64,000 nucleotides of DNA, taken from NCBI RefSeq assembly GCF_014138285.1, contig NZ_JACGXN010000004.1, forward strand, positions 1 through 64,000, given 5' to 3'. The notes below the pieces were generated by a model. It ran no database searches and had not been told where the DNA came from. It saw only the letters and a list, made by a program, of their open reading frames with translations. The number at the start of each line of letters is the position of its first letter. The stretch's first letter is position 1. Of this stretch, positions 1-8,432 are shown piece by piece. A program made the position numbers and the translations under genes. This DNA is from Phyllobacterium myrsinacearum (lineage in GTDB: Bacteria > Pseudomonadota > Alphaproteobacteria > Rhizobiales > Rhizobiaceae).

Positions 1-78
1 GATGCGGATCGGACGACCCGCATCCGCACGCGCCTGCATGTCCCGCGCCAATCCCGTCAGTGCTACATTGCTCGCCAT
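1..78 (-). CDS. N-terminus of an unidentified protein, cut by the window edge (possibly a SAF-domain NAD(P)-dependent oxidoreductase)
   Basis: An open frame reads off the left edge from an ATG at 78, preceded by a GAGGAG ribosome binding site. The 26 visible residues begin MASNVALTGLARDMQARADA and run into an R-P-I-R-I stretch that resembles the lead-in to a Rossmann fold. Such N-termini occur in rhizobial homoserine-dehydrogenase-like proteins with a SAF domain, which often sit next to sugar or polyol operons. That identity is from memory of the family and rests on very few residues. The gene lies 69 bases downstream of the epimerase on the same strand, so it may belong to the same operon. 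Confidence 0.5.
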   Translation of the reverse strand, partial: MASNVALTGLARDMQARADAGRPIRI

Positions 79-147
79 ACCAAAAACGCTCCTCATCTGG
101 CTGTTTTGCGTTCCGGCATAGGACGGGAGCGGGCGCTTGGCAACTGG

Positions 148-1176
148 CTAGCGATGGAAGAAGCGGAATTCCGTGTGCTGCCGATAGGTCTCGCCGGGCC
201 GCAGCACGGTATTGGGAAAAAGCGGCTGGTTCGGGCTGTCGGGAAAGTGCTGGGCTTCAAGGCACAGCCCCGCATGCGGACCATAACGCTTGCCGTCAAG
301 ACCGGTCAGCGAGGGATCGATCATCCGTCCGTCGTAGAATTGCAGACCGGGTTCGCTCGTATGGACCTGCATTTCAAGGCCATTGTCCGCGGCGAGGGAC
401 GCGGCGTGGCGCATGCCGTCCCTGATCTCACCATTCAGCACGAAGTTGTGGTCATAGGCTACCGACGGGTACGCTCCGATCAGGCGGGACAGACGGAATT
501 CGAATGGCGTCTGATCGACAGACAGAATCTCTCCCGTCGGAATGAGGTCGTCGGAGACGGCCGTGTAGGCGTCCGCAAAAATCTGCAATCTGTGACTGCG
601 GATATCAGCCGATCCATCGAGATTGAAATAGCTGTGCTGGGCAAAATTGGCGACTGTCGGTGCATCGGTCGTCGCTTCGATTTCCAAGCGCAGCGTTGAA
701 CCGGAGGTGAAACTGTAGGTGCAGTGCACCTCCATTGCACCCGGAAAACCCTGATCGCCTTCGGGCAGTTTCAATGTGAGCGTGACCGAGGATACGCTCC
801 AGCTGGTAATGGTCCACAGGCGCTGGGATGTCCCCTTTGAGCCCCCATGCAGGGTCTGTTTGCCACCCTCATTCCGGTCGAGCTGATATGTTTTGCCGTC
901 AAGAGTAAAATGGCCATGGGCGATCCTGTTGGCGTAGCGCCCGACCAGCGCCCCGAAATAGGGCGACAGAGCGGGATAGGGATCGAACTGCTCGAAGCCG
1001 AGCACCACCCTTTGCGGCGTGCCATCCGCCAGAGGGATCTGCAGATCGCGGATGACTGCGCCCCAGTTGAGAACATGCGCAAGCGCCCCGGACGGCGACT
1101 GGATTGTCGCCTGAAAGACCGGCTCTCCGGCAAACATTCCGAATGGCTGGGGTCCAAGCAGCGCACGCACGCTCAA
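148..1176 (-). CDS. Aldose 1-epimerase (galactose mutarotase family)
   Basis: This 342-residue protein should interconvert alpha and beta anomers of a free aldose in the cytoplasm. The family motif with N-R-I and G-x-F is at residues 83-90. The catalytic acid/base pair is visible as His110 (T-L-H-G-G) and His181 (A-Q-H-S-Y-F-N-L). Asp242 and Glu307 (L-C-L-E-A-Q) match the sugar-binding Asp and catalytic Glu of GalM. The length is normal for the family. Its ATG overlaps the stop of the upstream permease gene by 4 bases (ATGA), so it is translationally coupled to the sugar importer. That coupling implies it handles the imported sugar, plausibly galactose-like given the transporter's resemblance to the galactofuranose system. 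Confidence 0.92.
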   Translation of the reverse strand: MSVRALLGPQPFGMFAGEPVFQATIQSPSGALAHVLNWGAVIRDLQIPLADGTPQRVVLGFEQFDPYPALSPYFGALVGRYANRIAHGHFTLDGKTYQLDRNEGGKQTLHGGSKGTSQRLWTITSWSVSSVTLTLKLPEGDQGFPGAMEVHCTYSFTSGSTLRLEIEATTDAPTVANFAQHSYFNLDGSADIRSHRLQIFADAYTAVSDDLIPTGEILSVDQTPFEFRLSRLIGAYPSVAYDHNFVLNGEIRDGMRHAASLAADNGLEMQVHTSEPGLQFYDGRMIDPSLTGLDGKRYGPHAGLCLEAQHFPDSPNQPLFPNTVLRPGETYRQHTEFRFFHR

Positions 1177-2150
1177 TGATCCCTTGCGGCGGCATTGCCG
1201 CGCGAGGACAGTTTCGCCTGCAGGATGACCACAATGAGCAGAAACAGGCCGCGAATAACCGACTGCCAGTAGGCGGAGAGCGAAATCCAGCCTTTGCCGT
1301 TTTCAAAATTGAGAACGTTGAAGAGGATGCCGAGAAGTAGAACGCCTGCCAGCGTTGCCCCGACCGAACCGACGCCGCCCGTCAGCAAGGTTCCGCCAAC
1401 CACGACAGCGGCAATGGCGAAGAGTTCCCAGCCCACGCCTTCAATCGGCTGGCCTGCGCCGAACTGCGACGCGAGAATGACGCCCGCCAGACCGGCAAGG
1501 CCGCCGCTGGCAAGATAAACCAGAAATTTGATCCGCCCCACCGGCAGGCCCATCATGCGGGTGGCATCTTCATTGCCGCCGACGGCAAGGACGCCGCGTC
1601 CAGTGCTGGTGAAGTTGAGAACGACCCAGCCGGCGATATAGGCAGCCAGCGCGATCCATGCCGGGATGGGAAAGCCGAGGAAATTCTCCTGGCCGATGGT
1701 GGTGAAGCCGCTGTCATAGGAAACGGAAACCGATTGATTGTCGGCAAGCAGCAGGGCCGTGCCGCTCGCCGCCAGCATGGTTGCAAGCGTGGCAATGAAC
1801 GGCATGATCCTCAGCCGGGTCACCAGCATGGCATTGACGAGGCCGACACAGAGCCCCGCACCGACGCCAGCACCGAGGCCGATCCACGTGCCTTGCGGAC
1901 TGAAAAGCGCGGCGACGACGCTGCCAAGCGCGGCGGTTGACCCCACCGACAGATCAATGCCGCCGGTCATGATGACAAAGCACATGCCAAGCGCCACCAG
2001 CGCGAACATCGAATTGTAACGCAGCACGCTGGTAATGTTGAAGAAGCCCAGGAAGTAATCGTAACGCAGCCAGCCGAACAGGATCAGCAACAGGAGTGCA
2101 ACGACGACGCCGTAACTGCCGAGCAGGGATAGAAATCGTGTCCGGGTCAT
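1173..2150 (-). CDS. yjfF: Sugar ABC transporter permease, YjfF-like
   Basis: This 325-residue integral membrane protein is one of the two permeases of a carbohydrate-uptake (CUT2/ribose type) ABC importer. The conserved motif M-T-G-G-I-D-L-S-V-G-S lies near residue 75, after two hydrophobic segments. The usual set of about ten membrane helices follows, with the G-G-T-L-L-T-G-G cytoplasmic coupling region late in the chain. The frame is open further upstream, but I chose the ATG at 2150. It overlaps the stop of the preceding permease gene as ATGA, and the upstream extension is arginine-rich antisense-like sequence. Order and similarity follow the E. coli ytfQ-ytfR-ytfT-yjfF galactofuranose transporter; the substrate is inferred from that. 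Confidence 0.9.
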   Translation of the reverse strand: MTRTRFLSLLGSYGVVVALLLLILFGWLRYDYFLGFFNITSVLRYNSMFALVALGMCFVIMTGGIDLSVGSTAALGSVVAALFSPQGTWIGLGAGVGAGLCVGLVNAMLVTRLRIMPFIATLATMLAASGTALLLADNQSVSVSYDSGFTTIGQENFLGFPIPAWIALAAYIAGWVVLNFTSTGRGVLAVGGNEDATRMMGLPVGRIKFLVYLASGGLAGLAGVILASQFGAGQPIEGVGWELFAIAAVVVGGTLLTGGVGSVGATLAGVLLLGILFNVLNFENGKGWISLSAYWQSVIRGLFLLIVVILQAKLSSRGNAAARDH

Positions 2151-3145
2151 GCGTGCGCCCTGCCTTGTTGCTGGATCCAGACGGCGAGAATGATGATCGC
2201 GGCTTTGACCACCAGTGCGGCGGCATCGGGGACACCGTTGGCCAACAACGTGTAGCGCACCAGCTGGATTGTCATGGCGCCGATCAGCGTGCCGATGATG
2301 GTCGCCTTGCCGCCGCTGAGCAGCGTGCCGCCAACGGCGACCGCGGCAATGGCGTCGAGTTCCATGCCAAGCCCGACCAGATTGGCGTCGCTGGATGAAT
2401 TGATGGCGATGACGACGAGCCCCGCCAGCCCGGCGCAAAGACCGCTGATGGCATAGACAAGCAGTTTGACCTTGGCGACGGCAATGCCTGACAGTTCGGC
2501 AGCACGCTCATTACCGCCAATGGCGATGATCTGACGGCCAAAGACCGTGCGTTTCAGCATCCATGCTGCGGCGAGGACAATCAGCGCCATCAGGATCACC
2601 TGCACCGGAATGCCGAGCACCCGGCCAAGCCCGATGAACTGGAATTGCGGCACGCGGAATGTCTGCAGGTTGCCGTTGGTCATGACCTGCGCGATACCGC
2701 GACCGGCGATGAACAAAACAAGTGTGGCGACGATAGGCTGAATCCGGAAGGCGGATATGAGCCAGCCATTGAACAGGCCGAAGAGCCCGGCAACAGCGAT
2801 GGAAACGACCATCGCGGCGGCAACGGCGAGATAGACGTTGTCGATAGGAATGATCTTTCCGAGAAAAATCATCGGAGCCAGGGCGCCCGAAATGGCCATG
2901 AGCGAACCGACCGACAAATCGATGCCGCCGGTGGCAATGACCAGTGTCATGCCGACCGCGACGATGACGATGGTGCAGACCTGCGTCAGGTTTACATTCA
3001 GGGTCTGTATCGTTGCGAAATTGCGGGTAAACGCCAGATTGAACAGGATCAGCAGTACAAGAGCGATGAGCGTGCCGTAGCGCGCGAGAAAGTCGAATGG
3101 ATCGAAACGTTTCCCTGTGTGGGCCGTTTGGGACGTGTCGGTCAT
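2147..3145 (-). CDS. ytfT: Sugar ABC transporter permease, YtfT-like
   Basis: This 332-residue permease of the CUT2 family forms the membrane channel with the next gene product. The block G-M-T-L-V-I-A-T-G-G-I-D-L-S-V-G-S and the later F-R-I-Q-P-I-V-A-T-L segment are close to E. coli YtfT. Near the C-terminus the stretch L-E-L-D-A-I-A-A-V-A-V-G-G-T-L-L-S-G-G is the coupling region facing the ATPase. The start overlaps the end of the ATPase gene as ATGA, and the stop overlaps the next permease start in the same way. The whole transporter is therefore a tightly coupled operon. Two different permeases, rather than one homodimer, is the arrangement seen in the galactofuranose system. Confidence 0.92.
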   Translation of the reverse strand: MTDTSQTAHTGKRFDPFDFLARYGTLIALVLLILFNLAFTRNFATIQTLNVNLTQVCTIVIVAVGMTLVIATGGIDLSVGSLMAISGALAPMIFLGKIIPIDNVYLAVAAAMVVSIAVAGLFGLFNGWLISAFRIQPIVATLVLFIAGRGIAQVMTNGNLQTFRVPQFQFIGLGRVLGIPVQVILMALIVLAAAWMLKRTVFGRQIIAIGGNERAAELSGIAVAKVKLLVYAISGLCAGLAGLVVIAINSSSDANLVGLGMELDAIAAVAVGGTLLSGGKATIIGTLIGAMTIQLVRYTLLANGVPDAAALVVKAAIIILAVWIQQQGRAHA

Positions 3146-4680
3146 ATCTGGGCCTCCTCGACAACAGGCGCATTGCCGTGGGCCATGGCACCCATAAGGG
3201 CGTCTTCGGTGGCGGCGGCCCGGTCGAATTCTGCAACACTGATGCCGTCACGCAGGACGAAGACCCGGTCAGCGCCCTCGATGACCTCTTCCAACTCGGA
3301 GGAGATCATCAACACGGCCAGACCCTGATCCGCCAGTGATTTGATCAGCGACTGAATCTCGCCCTTGGCGCCGACGTCGATGCCACGGGTCGGTTCGTCG
3401 AGAATAAGCAGGCGCGGGTTCATCGCGAGCCAGCGGCCGAGCAGGACTTTCTGCTGGTTGCCGCCGGAAAGTTCGCGCACCTTCTGATCCGGACCGGAGC
3501 ATTTTATGCCAAGCTTCCTGATGAAATGCTCGACAATCTCCCGCTGTGCTTTCTCGTCGATCACCCCTGATTTTGCGAGCTTTGGCATCAGCGCCAGCAT
3601 CATGTTTTCGGCAACACTCATATCAGGCACGATGCCTTCGCTCTTGCGGTCTTCCGTGCAGAAGCCCAGACCCGCAGCAATCGCGTCGGATGGGCGCCGG
3701 GGTTCAAATGTCTTGCCGCCGTAGGTCATGGCGCCCGCCTTCAGACGGTCGATGCCAAAGACCAGCCGCGCCGTTTCCGTACGGCCGGCGCCGAGCAATC
3801 CAGCAAAACCGGCAATCTCGCCGCTGCGGATGTTGAATGAGACGTCCTGAACGATCTGGCCCACGGCGAGATTGTCGGCGGAGAGCAGTATTTTGCCGAT
3901 GTTCTTTTCGTCGCGTGCGGTGAAGGCGGTCGCATGGCCCTCGGCTTTTTCAATGCTTCGGCCGAGCATGGACGAGACCAGATCGATCTTTTCGATCTTA
4001 TCCATGCGGGCCGTTTTGACTGTTTTACCGTCGCGCATGATCGTCACGCGGTCACATACCGCATAGAGTTCATCCAGCTTGTGGCTGACGAACACCACGG
4101 AGACGCCTTCCTGTTTCAACTGGCGGATGACGTTGAACAGGACGCCGACTTCGCGCTCGTCCAGCGAGGACGTCGGCTCGTCCATGATGACGAGTTTGGC
4201 GGAGAACCCGATTGCGCGGGCAATGGCGACCATCTGCTGGGTTGCCGTGTTGAATTCCATGAGGGGACGGCGCACGTCGACGCGAATGTTGAAGCGCTGC
4301 AGCAGACCCTCGGCTTCCCGGTGCATGCTCGCCCAGTCGAGAAGGCCGAAACGGCGCTTTTCCCGTCCGAGGCAGATATTCTCCGTCAGGGAGCGGTAGG
4401 GAACCAGATTGATTTCCTGATAGATCGTGCTGATGCCGTTCGCCTGCGCCTGTTGCGGTGAGGAAACCTCGAACGGCTTGCCGTCGAAGGTCACGTCGCC
4501 GGTATCCCGCTTGTGATAGCCGGTCAGAACCTTGATGAGTGTTGATTTTCCCGCGCCATTCTGGCCGATCAGCGCGTGAACCTCGCCGCGTGCCACGGTA
4601 AATGCGGCGGCCGAAAGGGCAGGGATGCCGGCAAAACGCTTGTCGATACCTGTCATCGACAGAAGATTATCGGTGTCCAT
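3142..4680 (-). CDS. ytfR: Sugar ABC transporter ATP-binding protein, YtfR-like (two fused ATPase domains)
   Basis: This 512-residue protein carries two nucleotide-binding domains in tandem, as in RbsA/MglA/YtfR, and energises sugar import at the inner face of the membrane. The first domain has Walker A G-Q-N-G-A-G-K-S-T near residue 40 and Walker B L-V-I-M-D-E-P-T, but a degenerate signature around F-N-T-A-T-Q-Q. The second has a degenerate Walker A (G-L-L-G-A-G-R-T-E), a good signature L-S-G-G-N-Q-Q-K and Walker B L-L-I-L-D-E-P-T. This one-good, one-poor pattern is normal for the family. It lies 103 bases downstream of the binding-protein gene, with a stem-loop between them, and overlaps the following permease by 4 bases. 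Confidence 0.95.
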   Translation of the reverse strand: MDTDNLLSMTGIDKRFAGIPALSAAAFTVARGEVHALIGQNGAGKSTLIKVLTGYHKRDTGDVTFDGKPFEVSSPQQAQANGISTIYQEINLVPYRSLTENICLGREKRRFGLLDWASMHREAEGLLQRFNIRVDVRRPLMEFNTATQQMVAIARAIGFSAKLVIMDEPTSSLDEREVGVLFNVIRQLKQEGVSVVFVSHKLDELYAVCDRVTIMRDGKTVKTARMDKIEKIDLVSSMLGRSIEKAEGHATAFTARDEKNIGKILLSADNLAVGQIVQDVSFNIRSGEIAGFAGLLGAGRTETARLVFGIDRLKAGAMTYGGKTFEPRRPSDAIAAGLGFCTEDRKSEGIVPDMSVAENMMLALMPKLAKSGVIDEKAQREIVEHFIRKLGIKCSGPDQKVRELSGGNQQKVLLGRWLAMNPRLLILDEPTRGIDVGAKGEIQSLIKSLADQGLAVLMISSELEEVIEGADRVFVLRDGISVAEFDRAAATEDALMGAMAHGNAPVVEEAQI

Positions 4681-4745
4681 TTGCTACGCCATTTCTGAAA
4701 TCAGCGGAAGTTTTGCCTGACACAGGTATGCGTCAGGCAAAGAGA

Positions 4746-4774
4746 AAGCCAGCGCCCCATTGGAGCGCTGGCTT
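4746..4774 (-). terminator. Stem-loop between binding-protein and ATPase genes
   Basis: A perfect 10-base-pair stem (AAGCCAGCGC pairing with its complement) closes a 9-base loop in the 103-base gap. On the coding strand it is followed by a short pyrimidine-rich tract (CTTTCTCTTT). This is a weak or attenuating terminator, or an mRNA 3'-end stabiliser. It would make the binding protein more abundant than the membrane components. Confidence 0.65.
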
Positions 4775-4783
4775 CGTTGGATA

Positions 4784-5764
4784 TCAATAGGCGGAGCTCA
4801 GCAATTTTGCTGCGTTGCTGGAATCGTAGAACTGATCCGGATTGATGATGTTAGGAGCTATCTTCTCTCCGGCAGCGTAGGCAACGGCCGTGTCATAGGC
4901 CTTCGGGCCGAAACGTGGATTGCATTCGACGACTGCGGCGATCTTGCCGTCAACCACCGCCTGCACGGCTTCCTTGCCGCCATCGATCGACAGGACGAGG
5001 ATGTCCTTGCCGGGCACCTTGCCCGCGGCTTCGATGGCCGAAATCGCGCCAAGTGCCATTTCGTCATTGTGGGCGTAGATCACATTGGCATCGGGATGGG
5101 CCTGAAGCAGGGTTTCTGCAACCTGGCGCCCCTTGTCACGGGCAAAATCACCGGTCTGCGAGGCAACAATCTTGAAATCCGAATGCTTGGCGATGACGTC
5201 GTCAAAGCCCTTCTTGCGGTCGTTGGCAGGCGAGGAGCCGGTCGTGCCTTCGAGTTCGATAATCTTGGTCTTGCCCTTGCCATTGGCCACCAGCCATTCG
5301 CCGATACGCTGACCTTCCTCGATGAAGTTGGAGCCGATGAAGGTCACGTAATCGTCGCCTGCCTTGGCAAGGGACGGATCAACGCTGCGGTCGAGCAGAA
5401 TGACCGGAATACCGGCATTCTTGGCGGCCTTGATGGCCGGAATCAGTGGCTTTTCCTCACGCGGAGCCAGGAAAATCAGATCAACACCTTGCGCGATCAT
5501 CGAATTGACGTCGGCGACCTGCTTGGCTGCGGAACTTGCCGCATCCGTATAAACAAGCTGCCAGCCGCGCTTCTTGGCTTCTTCCTGCATGCTGGCTGTC
5601 TGGGCCAGACGCCACGGATTGTTGCTTTCCGTCTGGGCAAAGCCAACCTTGTAGGTGTCTTTCTTCTTCAGGGGCGGTGACGCTGCGAAAACGCTGCCTG
5701 CAGCCATGGCGGCGATGAGGCCGGCGGCCGACGTGAGCAACAGGGTACGACGGGTAATGGACAT
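4784..5764 (-). CDS. ytfQ: Periplasmic sugar-binding protein, galactofuranose (YtfQ) type
   Basis: This 326-residue protein is the periplasmic receptor of the importer. Residues 1-27 form a signal peptide with a twin-arginine-like T-R-R-T-L-L-L start and an A-x-A cleavage region, so Tat or Sec export is possible. The mature part is a type I periplasmic binding protein. The strings L-L-D-R-S-V-D, D-R-K-K-G-F and Y-A-H-N-D-E-M match E. coli YtfQ closely at the sugar-contacting positions. It is the first gene of the operon, and a divergent LacI regulator starts 174 bases away. A galactofuranose-like substrate is inferred from this similarity and from the downstream epimerase; other aldoses remain possible. 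Confidence 0.9.
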   Translation of the reverse strand: MSITRRTLLLTSAAGLIAAMAAGSVFAASPPLKKKDTYKVGFAQTESNNPWRLAQTASMQEEAKKRGWQLVYTDAASSAAKQVADVNSMIAQGVDLIFLAPREEKPLIPAIKAAKNAGIPVILLDRSVDPSLAKAGDDYVTFIGSNFIEEGQRIGEWLVANGKGKTKIIELEGTTGSSPANDRKKGFDDVIAKHSDFKIVASQTGDFARDKGRQVAETLLQAHPDANVIYAHNDEMALGAISAIEAAGKVPGKDILVLSIDGGKEAVQAVVDGKIAAVVECNPRFGPKAYDTAVAYAAGEKIAPNIINPDQFYDSSNAAKLLSSAY

Positions 5765-5831
5765 ACGAATTTTCCTCCCAGAAATTCAGAGCGTGGTAAT
5801 TCCACTGGCCTGATCATCTTCATTTATAAAA

Positions 5832-5862
5832 ATTAGTCAATAATTATTTATGTTGATTAGTC
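5832..5862. promoter_or_regulatory. Candidate regulator site in the ytfQ/lacI-type divergent gap
   Basis: The AT-rich 174-base gap contains the heptamer ATTAGTC twice as a direct repeat, at 5832-5838 and 5856-5862, about two helical turns apart. The inner flanks (GTCAA and TTGAT) also form an imperfect inverted repeat. This is a plausible binding region for the adjacent LacI-type repressor, but it lacks the central CG typical of many LacI-family operators. Confidence 0.3.
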
Positions 5863-5938
5863 GGTGGTTCGCTGCATAATCATTGCAGGCGGTTTGGTTG
5901 ATTCAGACGCGCTATGCGTGGCAGAGGGCTAGCTTCGA

Positions 5939-7090
5939 ATGAACGACACAGTGGATGATACAACCACTGAAAAGAACAAGCCCACCCGGGCAACGGCCCG
6001 GCGCAAGCGTGTGAACAAGCGTGTGACGATGACCGATATTGCGCGCATTGCTGGCTGTTCGCAAGCCACGGTTTCCTTCGTTCTCAACAAGACTCCGGGC
6101 ATCAAGCTGGCGGCGGAAACGCGCGAACGCGTGATCGAGGCCGCGCGCTCGCTTGGCTATGCAGCACCCAATTTTGCCCACCTGGATGCAAACGAAACCT
6201 ATGTTCCTGCGGTCGACGGTAAAATCGGCTTTGTGGTGGACCAGCTGGCAACCAGCCCTGAAGCCGTGGTTGCCATCGAAGGGGCACGGCAGGCATCGTG
6301 GAATGCGGGCAATATCATTCTGGTTGCCCAGACATTGAATGACCCCGAGATGGAGCCGCGCACCATCCGCGCCCTGTGCGAGCAGGGCATTTCCGCGCTG
6401 ATCTACATGGCGATTTTCACCCGCGAGGTGACTTTGCCCGACTACCTCTACGATCTCGATATTCCGCTGATTCTTTTAAACTGTTATACCGCCGATTACG
6501 CGTTTCCCGCTGTCATTCCGAGTGAGATTGCCGGCGGCCAGCACTCGACCCGCCATCTGATCCAGCATGGTCACAAGCGGATCGGGATCATCACGGGCGA
6601 ACCCTGGATGGAAGCGGCAAAAGATCGGCTTCGCGGCTACCGCCGGGCGCTGGCGACCGCCGATATCCCCTTTGATCCGGAACTGGTGATCGAGGGCGAC
6701 TGGTCGGCAAGTGCGGGCTACAAAGCCACGAAAACGCTGCTGGCGCTGAAAGACCGGCCCACTGCCATTTTCTGCCAGAACGACCGGACCGCGATCGGCT
6801 GTTACGAGGCTTTGAAAGAAGCCGGGATCCGCATCCCAGAAGATATTTCGGTTATCGGATATGATGATGAAGAAATTTCGCGGCATCTGCATCCGCAATT
6901 GACCACGTCCGTTCTGCCGCACCGGGCGATGGGCCGATGGGCCATCGAACAGCTCGATACCTATAGTCCGGGAGGCAGCACGCGCTATCCGGTCACCAAG
7001 CTCGAATGTCCCCTGGTCGAACGTCTCTCGGTGACGGAGCGTGCCGGGTTGAATGGCTCTAGATCTGGCCCGGGGGTGACTTTCCTTTAA
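5939..7090 (+). CDS. LacI-family transcriptional regulator
   Basis: This 383-residue protein is a sugar-responsive DNA-binding regulator. After a basic, probably disordered N-terminal tail of about 28 residues comes the LacI helix-turn-helix ([17 protein letters not shown]) at residues 30-47. A periplasmic-binding-protein-like effector domain runs to about residue 365. The gene is divergent from the ytfQ-type importer and most likely represses it until the sugar is present. The ATG at 5939 is preceded by AGAGGG at a rather long spacing; an internal ATG at 6028 just before the HTH is a possible alternative. The 3' end overlaps the end of convergent dctD by 32 bases. Confidence 0.9.
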   Translation: MNDTVDDTTTEKNKPTRATARRKRVNKRVTMTDIARIAGCSQATVSFVLNKTPGIKLAAETRERVIEAARSLGYAAPNFAHLDANETYVPAVDGKIGFVVDQLATSPEAVVAIEGARQASWNAGNIILVAQTLNDPEMEPRTIRALCEQGISALIYMAIFTREVTLPDYLYDLDIPLILLNCYTADYAFPAVIPSEIAGGQHSTRHLIQHGHKRIGIITGEPWMEAAKDRLRGYRRALATADIPFDPELVIEGDWSASAGYKATKTLLALKDRPTAIFCQNDRTAIGCYEALKEAGIRIPEDISVIGYDDEEISRHLHPQLTTSVLPHRAMGRWAIEQLDTYSPGGSTRYPVTKLECPLVERLSVTERAGLNGSRSGPGVTFL

Positions 7091-8432
7091 TATAATCAGC
7101 CCGGTCAATGCCGTGGCGTTGGAGCTTGTCGTAAAAGGTCTTGCGCGGAATCCCCAGGGCTTCGATCGTTGTTCTGACGTCACCCTCATTGGCGGACAAG
7201 GCATCACGGATGAGTTTCGCCTCGTATTGCTCCATGGCATCAGGCAGATGAACGGGTGTCGGGGCATGCGCGGCAACACGTTCACCGCCCATTTCCCCCA
7301 AGCCAAGCGCCACCCGCTCGGCAAAATGTGCCAGTTCACGCACGTTGCCGGGCCAATCGTGCTCCATCAATCGTGCGCGCAGGGCTGATGTCATTTCCTG
7401 CGGTTCCGTCTTGAAGCGGATGGCCGCGCGGTGCAGGAAATGCGTGAACAGCAGCGGAATATCCTCCTTGCGCTCACGCAGTGGCGGTATCGAGACCGTG
7501 ACGACATTCAGGCGGTAGAACAGATCCTCGCGGAAATTGGCGCGCTGTTCGGGGCTGCCAAGATCTACCTTCGCGGCGGCCACGACCCGCAAGTCGACGG
7601 GGCGGTGTTCATTGGTGCCGAGCGGCGTGATTTCCCGCATTTCAAGCACCCGCAGCAGCTTGACCTGTGTGGCGAGGGGCATGCTTTCGATTTCATCGAG
7701 AAAGAGCGTGCCGCCGCTGGCATACTCGATCCGCCCGATGCGCTTTTTCTGCGCGCCGGTGAAGGCTCCCGCCTCATGTCCGAACAATTCGCTCTCGATC
7801 ACAGATTCCGGCAGGGCACCGCAATTGAGCGCGACAAAATTGCCCTGCTTGCGGCGGCTCCATTCGTGCAGGAGCCCGGCGGCTACATCCTTGCCGCTTC
7901 CGGTCTCGCCGGCAATCAGCACATCCACATCCGCATTGGCAACATGGCGCAAGGTTTTGCGCAAATTCTGCATCACGGGCGTCTGGCCAATGAGCGGAAC
8001 TGTCTCATCGGCGGACTCCATGATCTGGCGCAACTGGCGGTTTTCCATGACAAGGTGGCGCTTGTCGGCAGCGCGGCGGATGCTCTGGACAAGGCGCTCG
8101 GCCGGATAAGGTTTTGCGATGAAATCGTAAGCCCCTTCCTGCATGGCCTGAACTGCCATCTCGATATCGCCATGTCCGGTAATCAGGATAACCGGCAGAT
8201 CCGCGTCCATCTCGCGCAGGCGCCGGAAAAACTCGAGGCCATCAATATGCGGCATGCGTACATCACTGACCACGACGCCGGTAAAATCGGGCGTCAGGAA
8301 CCGCAGCGCGCTCATGGCATCGGCAAAGGGCACGACGCTGAATCCCGCGAGCTCGAGGGTTTGCCGGTTGGCGTTGCGCAGATCGTCATCATCGTCGACA
8401 AACGCAATGTGTGGTTGAAAATCCATGATCAA
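7059..8432 (-). CDS. dctD: C4-dicarboxylate response regulator DctD (sigma-54 activator)
   Basis: This 457-residue NtrC-type activator turns on sigma-54 transcription of dctA. A receiver domain covers roughly residues 8-120, with the acidic pocket V-D-D-D-D-D and phosphoacceptor Asp in V-V-S-D-V-R-M-P. An AAA+ domain (about 145-370) has Walker A G-E-T-G-S-G-K-D and the sigma-54-contacting G-A-F-T-G-A loop. A Fis-type helix-turn-helix ([11 protein letters not shown]) ends the protein. The start overlaps the stop of dctB as ATGA, so sensor and regulator are translationally coupled. Two DctD-like upstream sites and a canonical -24/-12 promoter lie before dctA. Confidence 0.95.
   Translation of the reverse strand: MIMDFQPHIAFVDDDDDLRNANRQTLELAGFSVVPFADAMSALRFLTPDFTGVVVSDVRMPHIDGLEFFRRLREMDADLPVILITGHGDIEMAVQAMQEGAYDFIAKPYPAERLVQSIRRAADKRHLVMENRQLRQIMESADETVPLIGQTPVMQNLRKTLRHVANADVDVLIAGETGSGKDVAAGLLHEWSRRKQGNFVALNCGALPESVIESELFGHEAGAFTGAQKKRIGRIEYASGGTLFLDEIESMPLATQVKLLRVLEMREITPLGTNEHRPVDLRVVAAAKVDLGSPEQRANFREDLFYRLNVVTVSIPPLRERKEDIPLLFTHFLHRAAIRFKTEPQEMTSALRARLMEHDWPGNVRELAHFAERVALGLGEMGGERVAAHAPTPVHLPDAMEQYEAKLIRDALSANEGDVRTTIEALGIPRKTFYDKLQRHGIDRADYIKGKSPPGQI

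Noticed and set aside
2151-2438. N-terminal extension of the YjfF-like permease
   Set aside because: The extra residues are arginine- and histidine-rich, lie inside the previous permease gene, and the ATG at 2150 forms the expected 4-base overlap.
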